Below, in pieces: positions 35,680-46,974 of a stretch of 64,000 nucleotides of DNA. The translations under genes and the position numbers were made by a program. Below the pieces are notes generated by a model that was not told where the DNA came from, made no database searches, and worked only from the letters and a program-made list of their open reading frames with translations. The stretch's first letter is position 1, and every line of letters begins with the position of its first letter. Location of the stretch: assembly GCA_023052935.1 (NCBI GenBank), contig CM041292.1, positions 146,816,439-146,880,438 of the forward strand. Direction: 5' to 3'. The stretch is from Piezodorus guildinii (taxonomy: Eukaryota; Arthropoda; Insecta; Hemiptera; Pentatomidae).

Positions 35680-36545
35680 AAATATGGTGAACGCAACACA
35701 ACACAAGGCTTTCACTTAGTTGTTAAAATCGACTGAGACTTCTTTACTCACTCTTTTCAAAACACTCGAAACTAAAACTTCGACAGAAATTAAACACCTA
35801 TACTTACCTACTGAAACCTATTTGGACTTACGCATATATGGGACAGCTAAAAAGACTCACATTAACAAACTTCAAATCTTTCAGGCTAAAACGTTTAGAA
35901 CAATTACAAAAGCACCGTGGTACGTTAGCAACATAACTTTACATATTGACCTTAAGATGCCAACTGTCAATGAGCACATACGGACACACTACAAACGTTT
36001 CCACGACAAACTACAAGGTCACCCTAACACACTAATCAATGACATGGCCACAACACTCATGCCAGGAAATGCCTACAGAAGGCTGAAGAGGAGTTGGATG
36101 AGAGACCTTCTCCTTTAGTAATTCACACTAATTTCATGCCAGGAGTAGGTAGAGCTGGGTGCTGCTCTCCCTCATGCCTATCACGCCATGTTTCTTAAAA
36201 TTGACCGCACATTTACTGATTGTTCATAGTATTATTTAAAGGTGTGAATAAAGATTTAAAGTTAAAAACAAAAAAAAGTTGTTATAATCAAATGAAGAAT
36301 TTTTAAATACAGTTATAGATGAAATGCTAAAGAATTAATTACATTGATTTTCTATAGAAACGTATGATTAAATAAATAATATACCATGATATTATTTTCA
36401 ACAATCAGTTAGTACAATTTTTAATACTCTTATTATTTTTTATTACTTATCAATCAATTTTTTATTACTCTCCATTTTTTGTATAAGATAATAATTTTTC
36501 TAAAATCTTTAGCTTTCCTTAATGTTATTATGTTCAAAATCACAA
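35680..36545 (+). repeat. repeat family R1, copy d, split by a LINE insertion
   Basis: The left part (35680-35730) holds the decayed R1 start and ctttcacttag. The right part resumes after the LINE at 36277 with the caaatgaagaatttttaaat block and taaaatctttagctttcc (36503-36520). Confidence 0.6.
35731..36276 (+). pseudogene. Jockey-like LINE, 3' end only, inserted in R1
   Basis: The ends are set by a 13-bp duplication with one mismatch: agttgttaaaatc (35718-35730) and agttgttataatc (36277-36289). The frame at 35720-36118 carries the C-terminal LINE block. It starts with a frameshifted 'KPIWTY...YGTAKK', then RTITKAPWYVSN, HIDLKMPTVNEH and the ending YRRLKRSWMRDLLL. This is the same architecture as the end of ORF2 at 6014, but a sister subfamily. 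A 3' untranslated region with AATAAA near 36247 and an A-rich tail follow. Confidence 0.8.
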
Positions 36546-36942
36546 AAAAAATGCATAACAAATATGTTTCTAGGTATGTAAGTGATAGTAGTAATACAAA
36601 AGCACCAAAGAGGAATAATATATATTTTTTCAAAATTAATAATAGTAATACAAATTAATCGTACCACAACGACTATTAGATTATTTATACATCAACTGTT
36701 ATAAGTAAGAGTGGTGTGGGCATCCACTGTTTTGTCTATCCTCTAACCAAGGGGCTGTCTGTACCCATTTAATAGGCTCAGAGTGGACCAACAAGATACG
36801 GTTGATCAAACAAACCAAAATCCAAGGGGTTACATGAAAGTCGAGTGTTTATCATGTATTCATTTTAAAAAATATATACATTTAAGAAATTAAATAAATT
36901 TTGACGATATAAATAAGCATTTTATATATTTTTTTAGATGTG

Positions 36943-37242
36943 TTATAGGTGGAATAGTAAGGAATCAGTCATTTTTTGAAAAGTTTTTAATTTTGCCAAC
37001 GTTTCGGCCCAAGCTATCATCAGGGCATTACTGAGCCATTTCCAAGCATAAACTGGTATAATAATAGTTTAATTTAATGGCATAAACATATAGTTTATGC
37101 TTGGACATGGCTCAGTAATGCCCTGATGATGGCTCACAAGCTTGGGCCGAAACGTTGGCAAAATTAAAAACTTTTCAAAAAATGACTGATTCCTGACTAT
37201 TCCACCTATAATAGTTTCTACAGTCGACTATACATCCTCAAT
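36943..37242. mobile_element. foldback element, family B (copy B2), both arms
   Basis: The left arm is ataggtggaatagtaaggaa..., with a shortened core. The right arm carries a complete core at 37122-37157: CTGATGAT, stem GGCTCA/TGGGCC with one G-T pair, then GAAACG. After the arm comes the family tail, atagtttctacagtcgacta...catcctcaat. The flanks tttttagatgtg and tttttatgtg suggest a decayed TSD. Confidence 0.8.
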
Positions 37243-38268
37243 ATTTTTTATGTGGTTCAATCATTCAAAATCGTCCAATTTTCGTTAATTTTGCCTCTAA
37301 AAAATTTTGATTTTCATGATTTTATTTATCAGTTATTCTTTATTCTTTCCTGAATATGTAACCGTAAATAAAATATTTTCTGGCTAATACTTTTTAGTGT
37401 TGCAGCCGTTTTAAGTCAGCTTAGCGGCTAAATGCATGTGTTGGGAAATTGTTTCTAATTCTTATAATTTTGAAGATATCAAGTCAAAACAAAATCTAAC
37501 AATGAGGGAAGGACATGCTTTCTATTTTCTGTCTCTACTACTCATCAGCTGAATAGTGAAGAAAGTGGTTTAAACAATTCTCGAAAATGAACAAAAACGA
37601 GACTTTTAGCGAGATGAAAGAATAAATGGTCAAAAAATCATTAAAATCAAAAATGTCGAGCGACAAGGTCTGGATGATTTCAAATCGATTGACCTATTTG
37701 CATTCTATGTAATTTTTAGAAGAATATTTTTTCCGATTATGATTATAAATCGAGTTATTAAAAACAAATTCAACAAACTTCCATTTTCTTTTCAATCGAT
37801 AGTTTTCTACATTTTGGAGTATTAACATTTGAAACTCTCAATGCACCCTAACGCATACAAAATTTTAATCAAAGACTTAATTTGCTAAGAATAATTAAAG
37901 ACAAAACTGGAAGGTGGCTTTACATTTAAATAGTCTAATTCGTCGGTTGGTCGACTTTTGTCCTACATTTCTAGAACTTTCAAAACGTATTCTAGTTTAC
38001 GCAGTTTAATTCAGGATCGAATTCAGAGGCAGTTATTTTTAAGCTGATTTTTTAAATTTATTCATAGACAGTCGAATGATAAAGGATTTTCAAATCTTTA
38101 CCAACTCCAACCAAACCAAACCGTATGGGTTATCCTAAAGTTTTTACCAACTTATTCTCCCACGAATAGAAATGGCGAGATTCATTCAGTGGTACCCCAA
38201 GGTAATAAAATCGAACATCGATGGACTCAAAGCTGCTTATGATAATTTATTGTACTACCAAAAATTAG
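37243..38268. other. AT-rich stretch without recognisable genes
   Basis: A single short word cagtggtaccccaaggtaat (38188-38207) could encode an RT-like V-P-Q-G, but nothing around it supports a reverse transcriptase. Otherwise empty. Confidence 0.4.
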
Positions 38269-38278
38269 AACAAGTATC

Positions 38279-38569
38279 GTGAAGTGAGAATGGTTGACTT
38301 TGTGAATATATTGGAGAAGTTAGTTCAAGGTGCAGTCGAACGAACACACAATTAAGTATGAACTTAATTTATTGGTGCTGACGTTCCGGCCTAAAGTATA
38401 GGCTCTCTTCAGGGCTATAAAAACAAAATATTGACTGGTTGTTATCTTTAGTTTTTTATAGCTCTGAATAAGGCTATAATTTAGGCCGAATCGTCGGCAC
38501 CAATAAATTAAGTTCATACTTAATTGTGTGTTCTTTTTACTCCACCCTGGAATAACATCTCTTATATAA
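38279..38569. mobile_element. foldback element, family C (copy C1)
   Basis: The arms cacacaattaagtatgaact...ttggtgctgacg (from 38344) and cgtcggcaccaataaatt...aattgtgtgttc (to 38533) are inverted. They extend with lower identity to 38307 and 38565. An asymmetric tail of about 30 bp (38279-38306) is on the left. A 10-bp duplication, aacaagtatc, lies at 38269-38278 and 38570-38579. The cores are decayed (ctcttcaggg; ggccgaatcgtcggc). Confidence 0.7.
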
Positions 38570-38878
38570 AACAAGTATCATTTAGTATACTGATAGGTTT
38601 TTAAATTAGCTATTTTTTTCCCTCAGTGGATTTCATATTGAGATAAAAAAATATTTAAATCCGTAAATATAGGTCCACTGATTTCATAGTATCAATTCGA
38701 AATGAATAAAATGTTCGTAAATAAAATAATTAAATATTTAATAATCGTCTGGTTATATAGTATTTAATTAACTGATACCTATATAAATAACCTGAATAGA
38801 AAGAAATACCTCGAGACATAGGCAATTTTCAAGTTCTACGGACAGACAAATTAATATTCCAAATATAATTAGGAATAG

Positions 38879-39332
38879 TCGATGTAATTAGTTGACCGTT
38901 GAGAAAAACTGGAAGGAATTAGTCCGGGTGGCGGTCATTAAATGAAACAACTAAATAGTTTCAACTATTTATTGTTTTATTGTATATAGGTATGAATGTG
39001 GCCAAGATTATAATTATTTCATTTATTTTATTTTATTTTTTTTTTTTCATTTGTTATTGAGGCATTTTATTTTTTGTTTGTTTTACTTTGTACATATGGA
39101 ATGAATGACTTCTTTTATCTCTCATACTTATTGCCCAAGATAGTGGCAGATTGTATTAATTCTCAATAAAGCAATATTTTCTAATGTTAGCAAAAAAAAA
39201 AATGTATTGTTTGCCAACGTTTCGACCCCCTTTATGGGTCATCATCAGGGGGTCGAAACGTTGGCAGACAATAAATAGTCGAAACTATTTAGTTGTTTCA
39301 TTTAATACCGCCACCCGGACTAATTCCTTCCA
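38879..39332. mobile_element. foldback element, family A (copy A4), with TSD and nested insertion
   Basis: An exact 14-bp duplication, ataattaggaatag, lies at 38865-38878 and 39333-39346. The tail is on the left here (gatgtaattagttgaccgtt), then the arm starts at ctggaaggaatt (38909). The right arm ends ttccttcca. The centre is shortened, so the two GAAACG cores nearly abut. The left arm is split by repeat R4 (38984-39205). Confidence 0.85.
38984..39205 (+). mobile_element. repeat R4, poly(A)-tailed insertion inside foldback A4
   Basis: About 220 bp interrupt the foldback arm. It ends in caataaagcaat (39164-39175), about 15 further bases and an A run, as retrotransposed RNA would. A related segment lies in reverse at 63130-63310, sharing the gccactatcttgggcaata / gccaccttctggggcaatg word and catatgtac. 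Confidence 0.6.
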
Positions 39333-39346
39333 ATAATTAGGAATAG

Positions 39347-40564
39347 CTTTCTTATAATCTCAAACACTACTTGTACTAATTTACAATTAAAAAATTGTTA
39401 TTAACGAATAACTTTTGTAAGCATACATATATTATTACTATTATTCCCAGTCGAAAAGATTCCAAAATATGAGAGAAAGAACAAAAAAGGTGTTTAACAT
39501 TCCCCTTGAGGAGCGAACTATATCAGATATCCTGGACCCTTGTTTACAGAAAGATAAGGCAGACCTAGCGCTCTTGGTTTTTAACAGCTTCACACCCAAC
39601 CATACCTTCCCACACTAAATCTTATTTCTTACAGTTGATGCTCTAGTCTTACACGGTTTCATGACTGTTGTAAAAATATGTCGTAAATAATTCTTTAAAA
39701 AAACTTAAAACATTGATGAGGGGGAGATAGTAGTCACGGGACTATTTTTATTGTGATAATGTATAATGCTGTATGAAATTACATTCGATCAACTTATCAG
39801 TACCATTAGCGATCATTTTCATGAGACTAACAATATTATATGGATAGAATATAATAAAATTGGTTAAAAGAATAAAATAGGTATACTAATGCATTTATTC
39901 ACTTATTATATTTATCAATAAACAGATGATTGCTTCTTTTTTATTTCTTTGCTACAATGAACATTCTGTTTTGATGTGATTACAATATAAATTTATTATT
40001 TTTGGAATTGAATACAATTTAAAAAAAATGCAAAATAAGTAAACCAAAAATAAATGACATTATGAAACAGAACTATTGCCGAGATCTATGCATTTATGCA
40101 ATGTTAACTACTTACTGTGAAACCAATGTTTGTACATTCACCTTCTTCACAGAAGTGTGAAAACCGTACTTTCATATTTTCCAATATTTAATCATACAGT
40201 TCTCAATATAAACCTTAACATTGTATCTTCTAGCCTTATTAAAGACCTTCAATGTGGACATATTTTATTCAATAAATAGTTTGCACAATTTGTTTTTTTT
40301 TAAATGATTTAGTGAACACCACCAGAACCATTTCATCTTTCATTATTATACATACGGTTCAAATATTTCTCTAAGCCTAAAAATGAAATAAAATGCTATA
40401 TAAAATAAAGACGATTTAATTTATTTCCTCATTCTGTTATTTATTTTACATAAGAAATTTGAAAGTTTTTCTACATTTATATAATTCCAAATATAAACAT
40501 TGTGCTGATATGTCTTATATTGTTTCTGTCATGAAAATGGGGTTCTATTGTCCAAAACTAAGAA
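39347..40564. other. AT-rich stretch without recognisable genes
   Basis: No frames, repeats or RNA boxes that I can support. Confidence 0.45.
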
Positions 40565-40835
40565 AACGAAAATGTTCTTGGTGGGTAGCATAACAGCCTC
40601 CTATCCCCAAGGTTCCGGATTTGAACACGGAGGTGGCCCTAGGATTTTTTAATGGGAGTAAAAAATCCTTAGTTATGCCTTCCTTCGTAGGGGACGTTAA
40701 AAGGTGGTCCCGAGTCTGTTAAAGATCTCTATCCTAATTAAACCTGGATAAGCAAAATTTAGGACTTCCAGTGTAGCATCGTCCGATTAGTCACAGTAGC
40801 ATAAAGGGGTGTTAAATAAATAAACAAAGAAACAA
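40565..40835 (+). mobile_element. SINE-1 copy
   Basis: The head ttggtgggtagcataac is followed by a B-box-like ccggatttgaacacgg (40615-40630). The diagnostic body runs gggagtaaaaaatccttag, ccttcgtaggggacg, ggtggtcccgagtc, taattaaacctggataag, gtccgattagtcacagtagc and a taaataaataaacaa tail. It is the best-preserved body of the family here. Confidence 0.8.
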
Positions 40836-41199
40836 TGTAATTTTATGAAATAATATTTAACAAAAAAAAAAAAAAAAAAGAACCATTCATTATATAAATC
40901 TTAAAATAAAAAACAAATGAATATATGTATGTACAAATGTAAACGAGTATTATAAAATGTTAATGCACTTATGATTTTATTGATTGGGTAGATGATTGGT
41001 TCTGAAGGCTTTACACGCAAGTGAATTAAATTTGCAATAACATGAAAATCCACTCTCCAGTAATGGTGGTTTTAAAGAGGACCGTTCACTTTTTATAATT
41101 ATTGTTTTCTCAAGGTCTTTCAAGTTAAATTCGAACATGCAAAGTAGTTATATTTAGAAACATATTTATAAAAAAAAAATATTCATATTTTATAACTTT

Positions 41200-41985
41200 T
41201 GACCGAGTTTGGCATCTAAGCCTGCTATACAACTCCCAACTGTCGCATCACAAAACCTTTAGCCACACATCGACTCCATTGAACAGTGGTGTCAGAAATG
41301 GACGATTAAAATCAATCATAACAAATCCCATTAAATCACGTTTACCCTTCGTCGCAAACGTATGACCTCCTGTCTGAATGTATCCCTTCGTAACATCCCA
41401 CTAATTCCTGTTGAACAGATCCGCTACCTAGAACTCCATCTTGACAAACTTTTACTTGGAATCCTCATACTAGGCTGAAAAGACAAGAAATTGCTCGCAG
41501 ATACCGATTGTTACAACATTTACTTGACAAACGTTCAAAACTTCCCATCTACTACAAAAAACTAATTTGTAAATCTATTACTAAAACAATTTGGAGATAT
41601 GATATTGAGTTATGGGGTTTCACCAAGCCATCAAATTCCTCCCGCAACCAATCCTAGCAATCCTAAATCCTCCGAAAGATCCTGAATGCTCCTTGTTTCG
41701 TCACCAATAAAACTATACTTAAAGACATGAATATCCCAGTAATAGTTGCAGACTTAGCTAGAATTAGATATACCTCCTTTAACTCCAAACTACCAGCCAA
41801 CTCAAACCTGCTTCTCCGTATCCTCTTATTTCAATCTATTCCCGATAACCCTCTGAGGCGCCTAAAAAAGACGGTGTTTTCGAGACCTGCTGATGGAATA
41901 AACATTGAAGTGCTATTTTTTTTCACATTTACTTGTATTTTTTCCTAAACAGTAGTAAAAATCAATTAATAAAAAAAAAAAAAAA
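41200..41985 (+). pseudogene. Jockey-like LINE fragment with the RT core deleted
   Basis: It begins at ttgaccgagtttggcat, equal to about 5072 of the LINE at 2545. It jumps almost at once from the equivalent of about 5110 to about 5355, losing GVPQGS and YADD. It then follows the reference through cctgttgaacagatccgcta, the RYL..LHLDK block, the frame at 41727-41948 (NIPVIVADLARIRYTSFNSK) and the poly(A) near 41970-41985. Several frameshifts are present. Confidence 0.8.
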
Positions 41986-42614
41986 ATGTATGACTTAAAA
42001 TGGAATTATTTATAATTTGGAGTTTAGAAAGACTTTTCGAAAATATCTACGTGAGAAAGTAAAAAGTACGGTTGAGGGTTCAGAAACTGCTCCATATGCT
42101 TTTGCCGTTCAGAATCAGTGATAACCTAGCAGTGGGCACATATGTGTGCCTTATCTATTCCACATGCCTTCAGGAGGCTTATCTATAGATCCCAGGAAGA
42201 GAAAAATATTGTACTATTCGGCTAGATTTGTTATTTCTGCTCAAAGTGATTTTCGGAAAGAAATTATATAAAATTTATTAAAAATGAAGAAATATTATCA
42301 AATATCAAACACTAAAACTACTTCACAATACAAATAAGAGTACATATCAAACGCGTCAAATAGGTGTATAAAATATTGTTAGAAAGCTAAAGATTTTATG
42401 AATGTAATTATCTAAGAAATCAGATCGTACTTCTGAATGATGAGTGACAGAAGTCAATGGATATAAGTAATTAGCAAGTTTTACTTTTACATATCATGTA
42501 ACGTTTGCATAAAAACTAAATGGTCATTCCTAATTTAAACTTTTAAATTTACTTAGAATAGATGTGTATAGAATAAAAAATAGTAATGACCACGGATTGT
42601 TTAATTTGCGTAAA

Positions 42615-42790
42615 GTTTTTTTTTTCTAATAGATGCGTGTTTTATTTATAATAATACTAATTCTTGATTTATTCTGGGCCAAGTCCCTTATGAATAATAT
42701 TACAGGAAATAAGCATGGGTCTTAAGACTAGATTATTAGAGTAAAACAATTAAAAATAGAAATATAAGTAAAAATAACAACAGAATTAAA
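42615..42790 (-). repeat. 3' end of the second LINE type, minus strand
   Basis: On the minus strand the sequence ends aagggacttggcccagaata, then aatcaagaattagtattatt. This matches the end of the LINE at 12230-13085. Confidence 0.5.
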
Positions 42791-43271
42791 GTAATAAAAT
42801 GTGAAAACCAGAAAAACAAAATATATATCCATATGTTAAAATAAAATACTGATCAATTCATGACGAGATAAAAATTAAAAAGGATTTCATGTTAACAACT
42901 CAGCAATTACTGAAAGTAATAATTGAATCAATAGGTTAATAATAAATAAACTTAATAATAAACTTTTCCTACGAAGATAATTGCAATATCCCTAATGCAT
43001 TCTGCAACTAACAACTTACTTCTTATAAAATCATGTTCTGGATTCTGCTATGTCATCATTAGATTTATAATCAATCAATCTTAGAAATCCATTGCATAAC
43101 CTTTAAAGGGAAGCAATTACAGGAGTTACTTATAATGATTACTAATCCAGTCAACTTAATAATGTTTCTGGTACTATTTTTATTGTATTTTATTTTTTTA
43201 ACATAAATGAACGTTATTCATTAAATTTATGACGAATAAACTTCAACTGTGTTCATAATGATGGAGTTTTG

Positions 43272-43415
43272 TTGACCGTTGAGAAATTAGATGAGGAAGA
43301 TGGTTGGGGGTGCGGTCATAAATTAGAAACACACATTTAAAACAAGTGCTATTTTAATTATGTGCCGACGTTTTGGCCTACAATGTAGGCCTTCATCAGG
43401 GCTAAAAGAAACAAG
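43272..43415. repeat. single arm of a family C foldback (copy C2) with core
   Basis: It begins with ttgaccgttgagaa, the same tail word as family A. The gcggtcataaattagaaac block and the minus-strand core (43368-43399) follow: CTGATGAA, an 8-bp perfect stem GGCCTACA/TGTAGGCC, then AAAACGTCGGC. The second arm is missing. Confidence 0.65.
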
Positions 43416-44644
43416 ATAACAACCAATGTTTGTTAATTTAACTGTGTTAGTTATTTGTATCATCTTACTGCTCTGGAAATTAATTTATCCGCGTAGATAC
43501 ATTTATAAACTAATTTATTGGTATAGTGGTGTAAAAGAAAATATATTTCTATTTATATAAGAAATGATTAATTATTAATTTGATCATAATACAAGATTTC
43601 TTATTATACACTTATTAACAGCTTTATTTTCGGAAACAACAACTGGCATTTTAAAATTAATGTGACCAGTCCGGTTTCAGCAAAATATGAAATCTGTGAG
43701 TTATTTAGTGACGCAAGCGAGGCTGCAATTTGGTTAATAACCGGCCTAAAAACAATATTGATAGAGTGATTCATATATTTATTTGTATTTATATCGAACT
43801 AAATCTGATGACAGGGAATTGTAAACTTTTTTTTAGGGGTAATCTAAAATTTTCAAAACTGAAACATTGGCATCTTAACTACATAAATGCACAATAGTCA
43901 AGATATCATTCCTATGAATTGTAGCATTTAAAGATTATATGAAGATGAAGAAATTCAATATGTTTTTTATCATATATGAAGATCCAATATGGTTAAGTAA
44001 GAACCATCTTATGGATGATGACTGTATTTAATAGTTTAAGGTTGACTATCATATTATTTTCTTTTTTTTAAGTAAGATTATTTTATATTAACAAAATATA
44101 TCAGAATTATTTTATCGTAGGGTTCTCAATTTACAACCTTTCTTTTAATTTTTTACTTTATTTGTCATCCAACTTCTAGAAAGATATAAAATATGTTAAC
44201 GAACTTTAATTTAAAATAAGCTTAACATATAACTATATTAACAAGATGCTTTTAAAATAAGATGCTGAACTGGGTCACATTTTGACTGCGAAAAGACTAA
44301 AAAAAGTCATTTTTAATATTTGACGAGACACATGAAAAGACGGGTAATATACTAAGAAAGAGGTAATATACTTTTCTTTTTTTTTTATTTTTATTTCGTC
44401 TCTTTCTGAAAATTGGACAACACCTAAATGAAAACTATACAAACCATATATAGATGTAAGGTTTACACATTTACCTTAAAACAATATGAAAATAGCTTAA
44501 TCAACAATCAGCTAGATGAGAGATTTCATTTTATGAATTAAAGGACAAAATTATGACGTATGTTTTACGTAGCTATCATATTTTAATTAATATCATATTA
44601 ATTGAGAGTGTTATAATGCGTGAGGTGCGAATAAAGACATTAAA
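43416..44644. other. AT-rich stretch without recognisable genes
   Basis: Nothing that I can support. Confidence 0.45.
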
Positions 44645-44697
44645 AAGTCCGATTAGCCACAGTACCATAAAATGACGTAAAATGAACAAACATCAAG
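44645..44697 (+). mobile_element. SINE-1 3' end fragment
   Basis: The word aagtccgattagccacagta, then cataaaatgacgtaaaatga and acaaac, match the SINE-1 end at 40770-40825. Confidence 0.6.
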
Positions 44698-44716
44698 ACA
44701 TTAAAAAAAAAAGGAT

Positions 44717-44934
44717 TATAGGTGGAATAGTCAGGAATCAGTCATTTTTTTGAAAAGTTTTTAATTTTGCCAACGTCAGTTTATGCTTGGACATGGCTCA
44801 GTAATGCCCTGATGATGGCTCACAAGCTTGGGCCGAAACCTTGGCAAAATTAAAAACTTTTCAAAAAAATGACTGATTCCTGACTATTCCACCTATAATA
44901 GTTTCTACAGTCGACTATACATCCTCAATATAAA
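44717..44934. mobile_element. foldback element, family B (copy B3), with TSD
   Basis: The left arm is tataggtggaatagtcagga and is shortened. The right arm has the core at 44808-44840 (CTGATGAT, GGCTCA/TGGGCC, GAAACC). The family tail ends in catcctcaata. A duplication of ten A followed by GGAT lies at 44703-44716 and 44935-44948. Confidence 0.8.
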
Positions 44935-45104
44935 AAAAAAAAAAGGATGTTTCACCTTTCCATTAGGCATTCAAAATACTATAGAATGTTTTCAGACACA
45001 AATAAAAATTATGGTAACTAGTAACTTTTCATTTTAGGTAATGATTTTTTTTTCTGTCTAACACCATGATTGGTAATACTAAGCTTTGCGTCCGTTAAAA
45101 TGTC

Positions 45105-45215
45105 ATATGCGAGTGAGCTTTCAAGGTAAATTAAAGTTTTAAGATATCCTGACTTATTTGGACCAAGCCTCGCAAAACGATATCATTTTTGTGGTAGGGC
45201 AAGCACAAATATATG
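45105..45215 (+). repeat. repeat R3, copy 1
   Basis: It shares an aaagttttaa block, ggaccaagcctcgcaaaacg and atttttgtggtagg with 46285-46350. Extent is uncertain. Confidence 0.4.
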
Positions 45216-45289
45216 AATAGTTATACGGACATTAAGAATATAATTTTTTAGATTAGTTGAGGGACGGCTTCAAATAAAACGGTGATATG

Positions 45290-45470
45290 ATTACTTTTAC
45301 AAATAAATCGGAATGCACTCAAATGGTTAATGAAAGACCGTAATAAAAGTCCTGTGAAACAATCGGTGAGGCAAATAGACAAAGAAGAACGAGTTCCAAA
45401 GGACAATGAGCAAAAAGTAACAACTGGAAGAAAAGGTTCGGCACCTTTGATCTTTACGGTCACCTGAAAT
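45290..45470 (+). other. coding-like open frame without start codon
   Basis: The frame reads LLQINRNALKWLMKDRNKSP, then a Lys/Glu/Arg-rich stretch ending LIFTVT and a stop. Composition is protein-like, but a 71-codon frame is open on the other strand too. No family was recognised. Confidence 0.15.
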
Positions 45471-45518
45471 GGTCCTATTAACGCTTTAACAGCTATAATT
45501 ACTTTTGACGGCCTCGAT

Positions 45519-45522
<4 letters not shown>

Positions 45523-45602
<80 letters not shown>
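45523..45602. repeat. (TA)n microsatellite, about 80 bp
   Basis: A TA run with one interruption. Confidence 0.95.
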
Positions 45603-45603
<1 letters not shown>

Positions 45604-46661
45604 TTTATGTAATAAGTATATTTTATAAGACATTAGTTAATTAATTTATTCACATTAAAGTAGCTTCCAAACAAAGAACTTAGGAATAAGACAAAAATAA
45701 AAGGGCTGAGACGTGTCCTTCGGTGTACGCCTACTTTTACCATAAACTTTTTAGGAGCACACATTCAGTTCTGATTGAATTTAAGGTATTTTCCAATTTG
45801 TCTCGGTTTTAGGTTATAATATTGCGAAAGACGATGCCACAATTCACGGTTAATATGTCAAGAGCCATTTTTAAAATGAATAATGGCCTGCAATAAAATA
45901 TTCGCGGATAATGAGCATAACCTGACCTTTAAAAGATAGGACCATAAGATAAGACATGAATATTAACAAAAACAGTAATAGCAAGTCAGAGACCATGAAT
46001 GAATCGTTATTTTTAATATGATGAAAGCTTTTTTCGTCACTTTCAGATGGCTATAATAAGGAATTTATTCAGAGGTGTTTTGCCAATTAGAAATGGATAT
46101 TGAAAATGAATATTTTATGAGATTATGAAAAAGTTTGACATTTTAATTAATTTTATTTAAATACTTTTGTTTTACATCCTAATTTATATTACTTTGTTTA
46201 CATTTGAGTAACATACAGTACTAGTGACTATGAAGGGCCGCCAAGTATATATGTTAAGGGTATATACTGTAAGATAAGCAAAAGTTTTAAAGCATTAGTC
46301 TGTTAGGACCAAGTCTCGTAAGACAAAATGCATTTTTGTGGTAAGACTATTAGAAAAACAAAACAACGAATTTCGTACAAAACTGAAATTAAATATTTCT
46401 TGCAGCAACCTTTTCACAAAAATGTCACTCAGGGTATTTCCTTTAAATGTATTTCAAAATTTTAAAGAATAATTTCCTCTAAAATGGAAAATATTTTGAT
46501 TAAACATGTAAGCCTTCTACAAAATAATGGTCATTAATTTAATACGAGTTTTAAGCATCGAGATAGTCTGACTAGACCTAAATATAAACATCTGTTTTCC
46601 TAAATCATCTTTGTAGCTATGAAATAACAGACGATCTCCTTTTGTTGGTAATATTTGATGA

Positions 46662-46721
<60 letters not shown>

Positions 46722-46974
46722 GTATAAGAGTTTTTGACAATAATTATATTTTCCATCAGCTTATGCAATAAGCAAATATGCTAACAATATGAAAAGAAAT
46801 ACAACTGTTAAATATATTTAGAAACTTATACCTATAGTCTAGCAAGTCCCTTGGCCATCACTTCGATAGTTTTCTGACGGATTATATACGCGTCCTAAGG
46901 ATTAGTTGCAGTGGATAGTTTCTGAGCGGGTTGGAATTTAGGTTCAGTCTTTCGTGAAAATTATTTTAATGATC
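45603..46974. other. AT-rich stretch; holds R3 copy 2 and a (TA)n run
   Basis: R3 copy 2 lies at about 46270-46350 (ggaccaagtctcgtaagaca, then catttttgtggtaag). An approximately 50-bp (TA)n run is at 46667-46716. No genes. Confidence 0.45.

Noticed and set aside
42350..42480. another R1 copy in reverse
   Set aside because: Only one good shared word (gaaagctaaagattttatga); too little to list as a copy.
46517..46768. 83-codon minus-strand open frame
   Set aside because: The middle is an (IY)n translation of a TA microsatellite.
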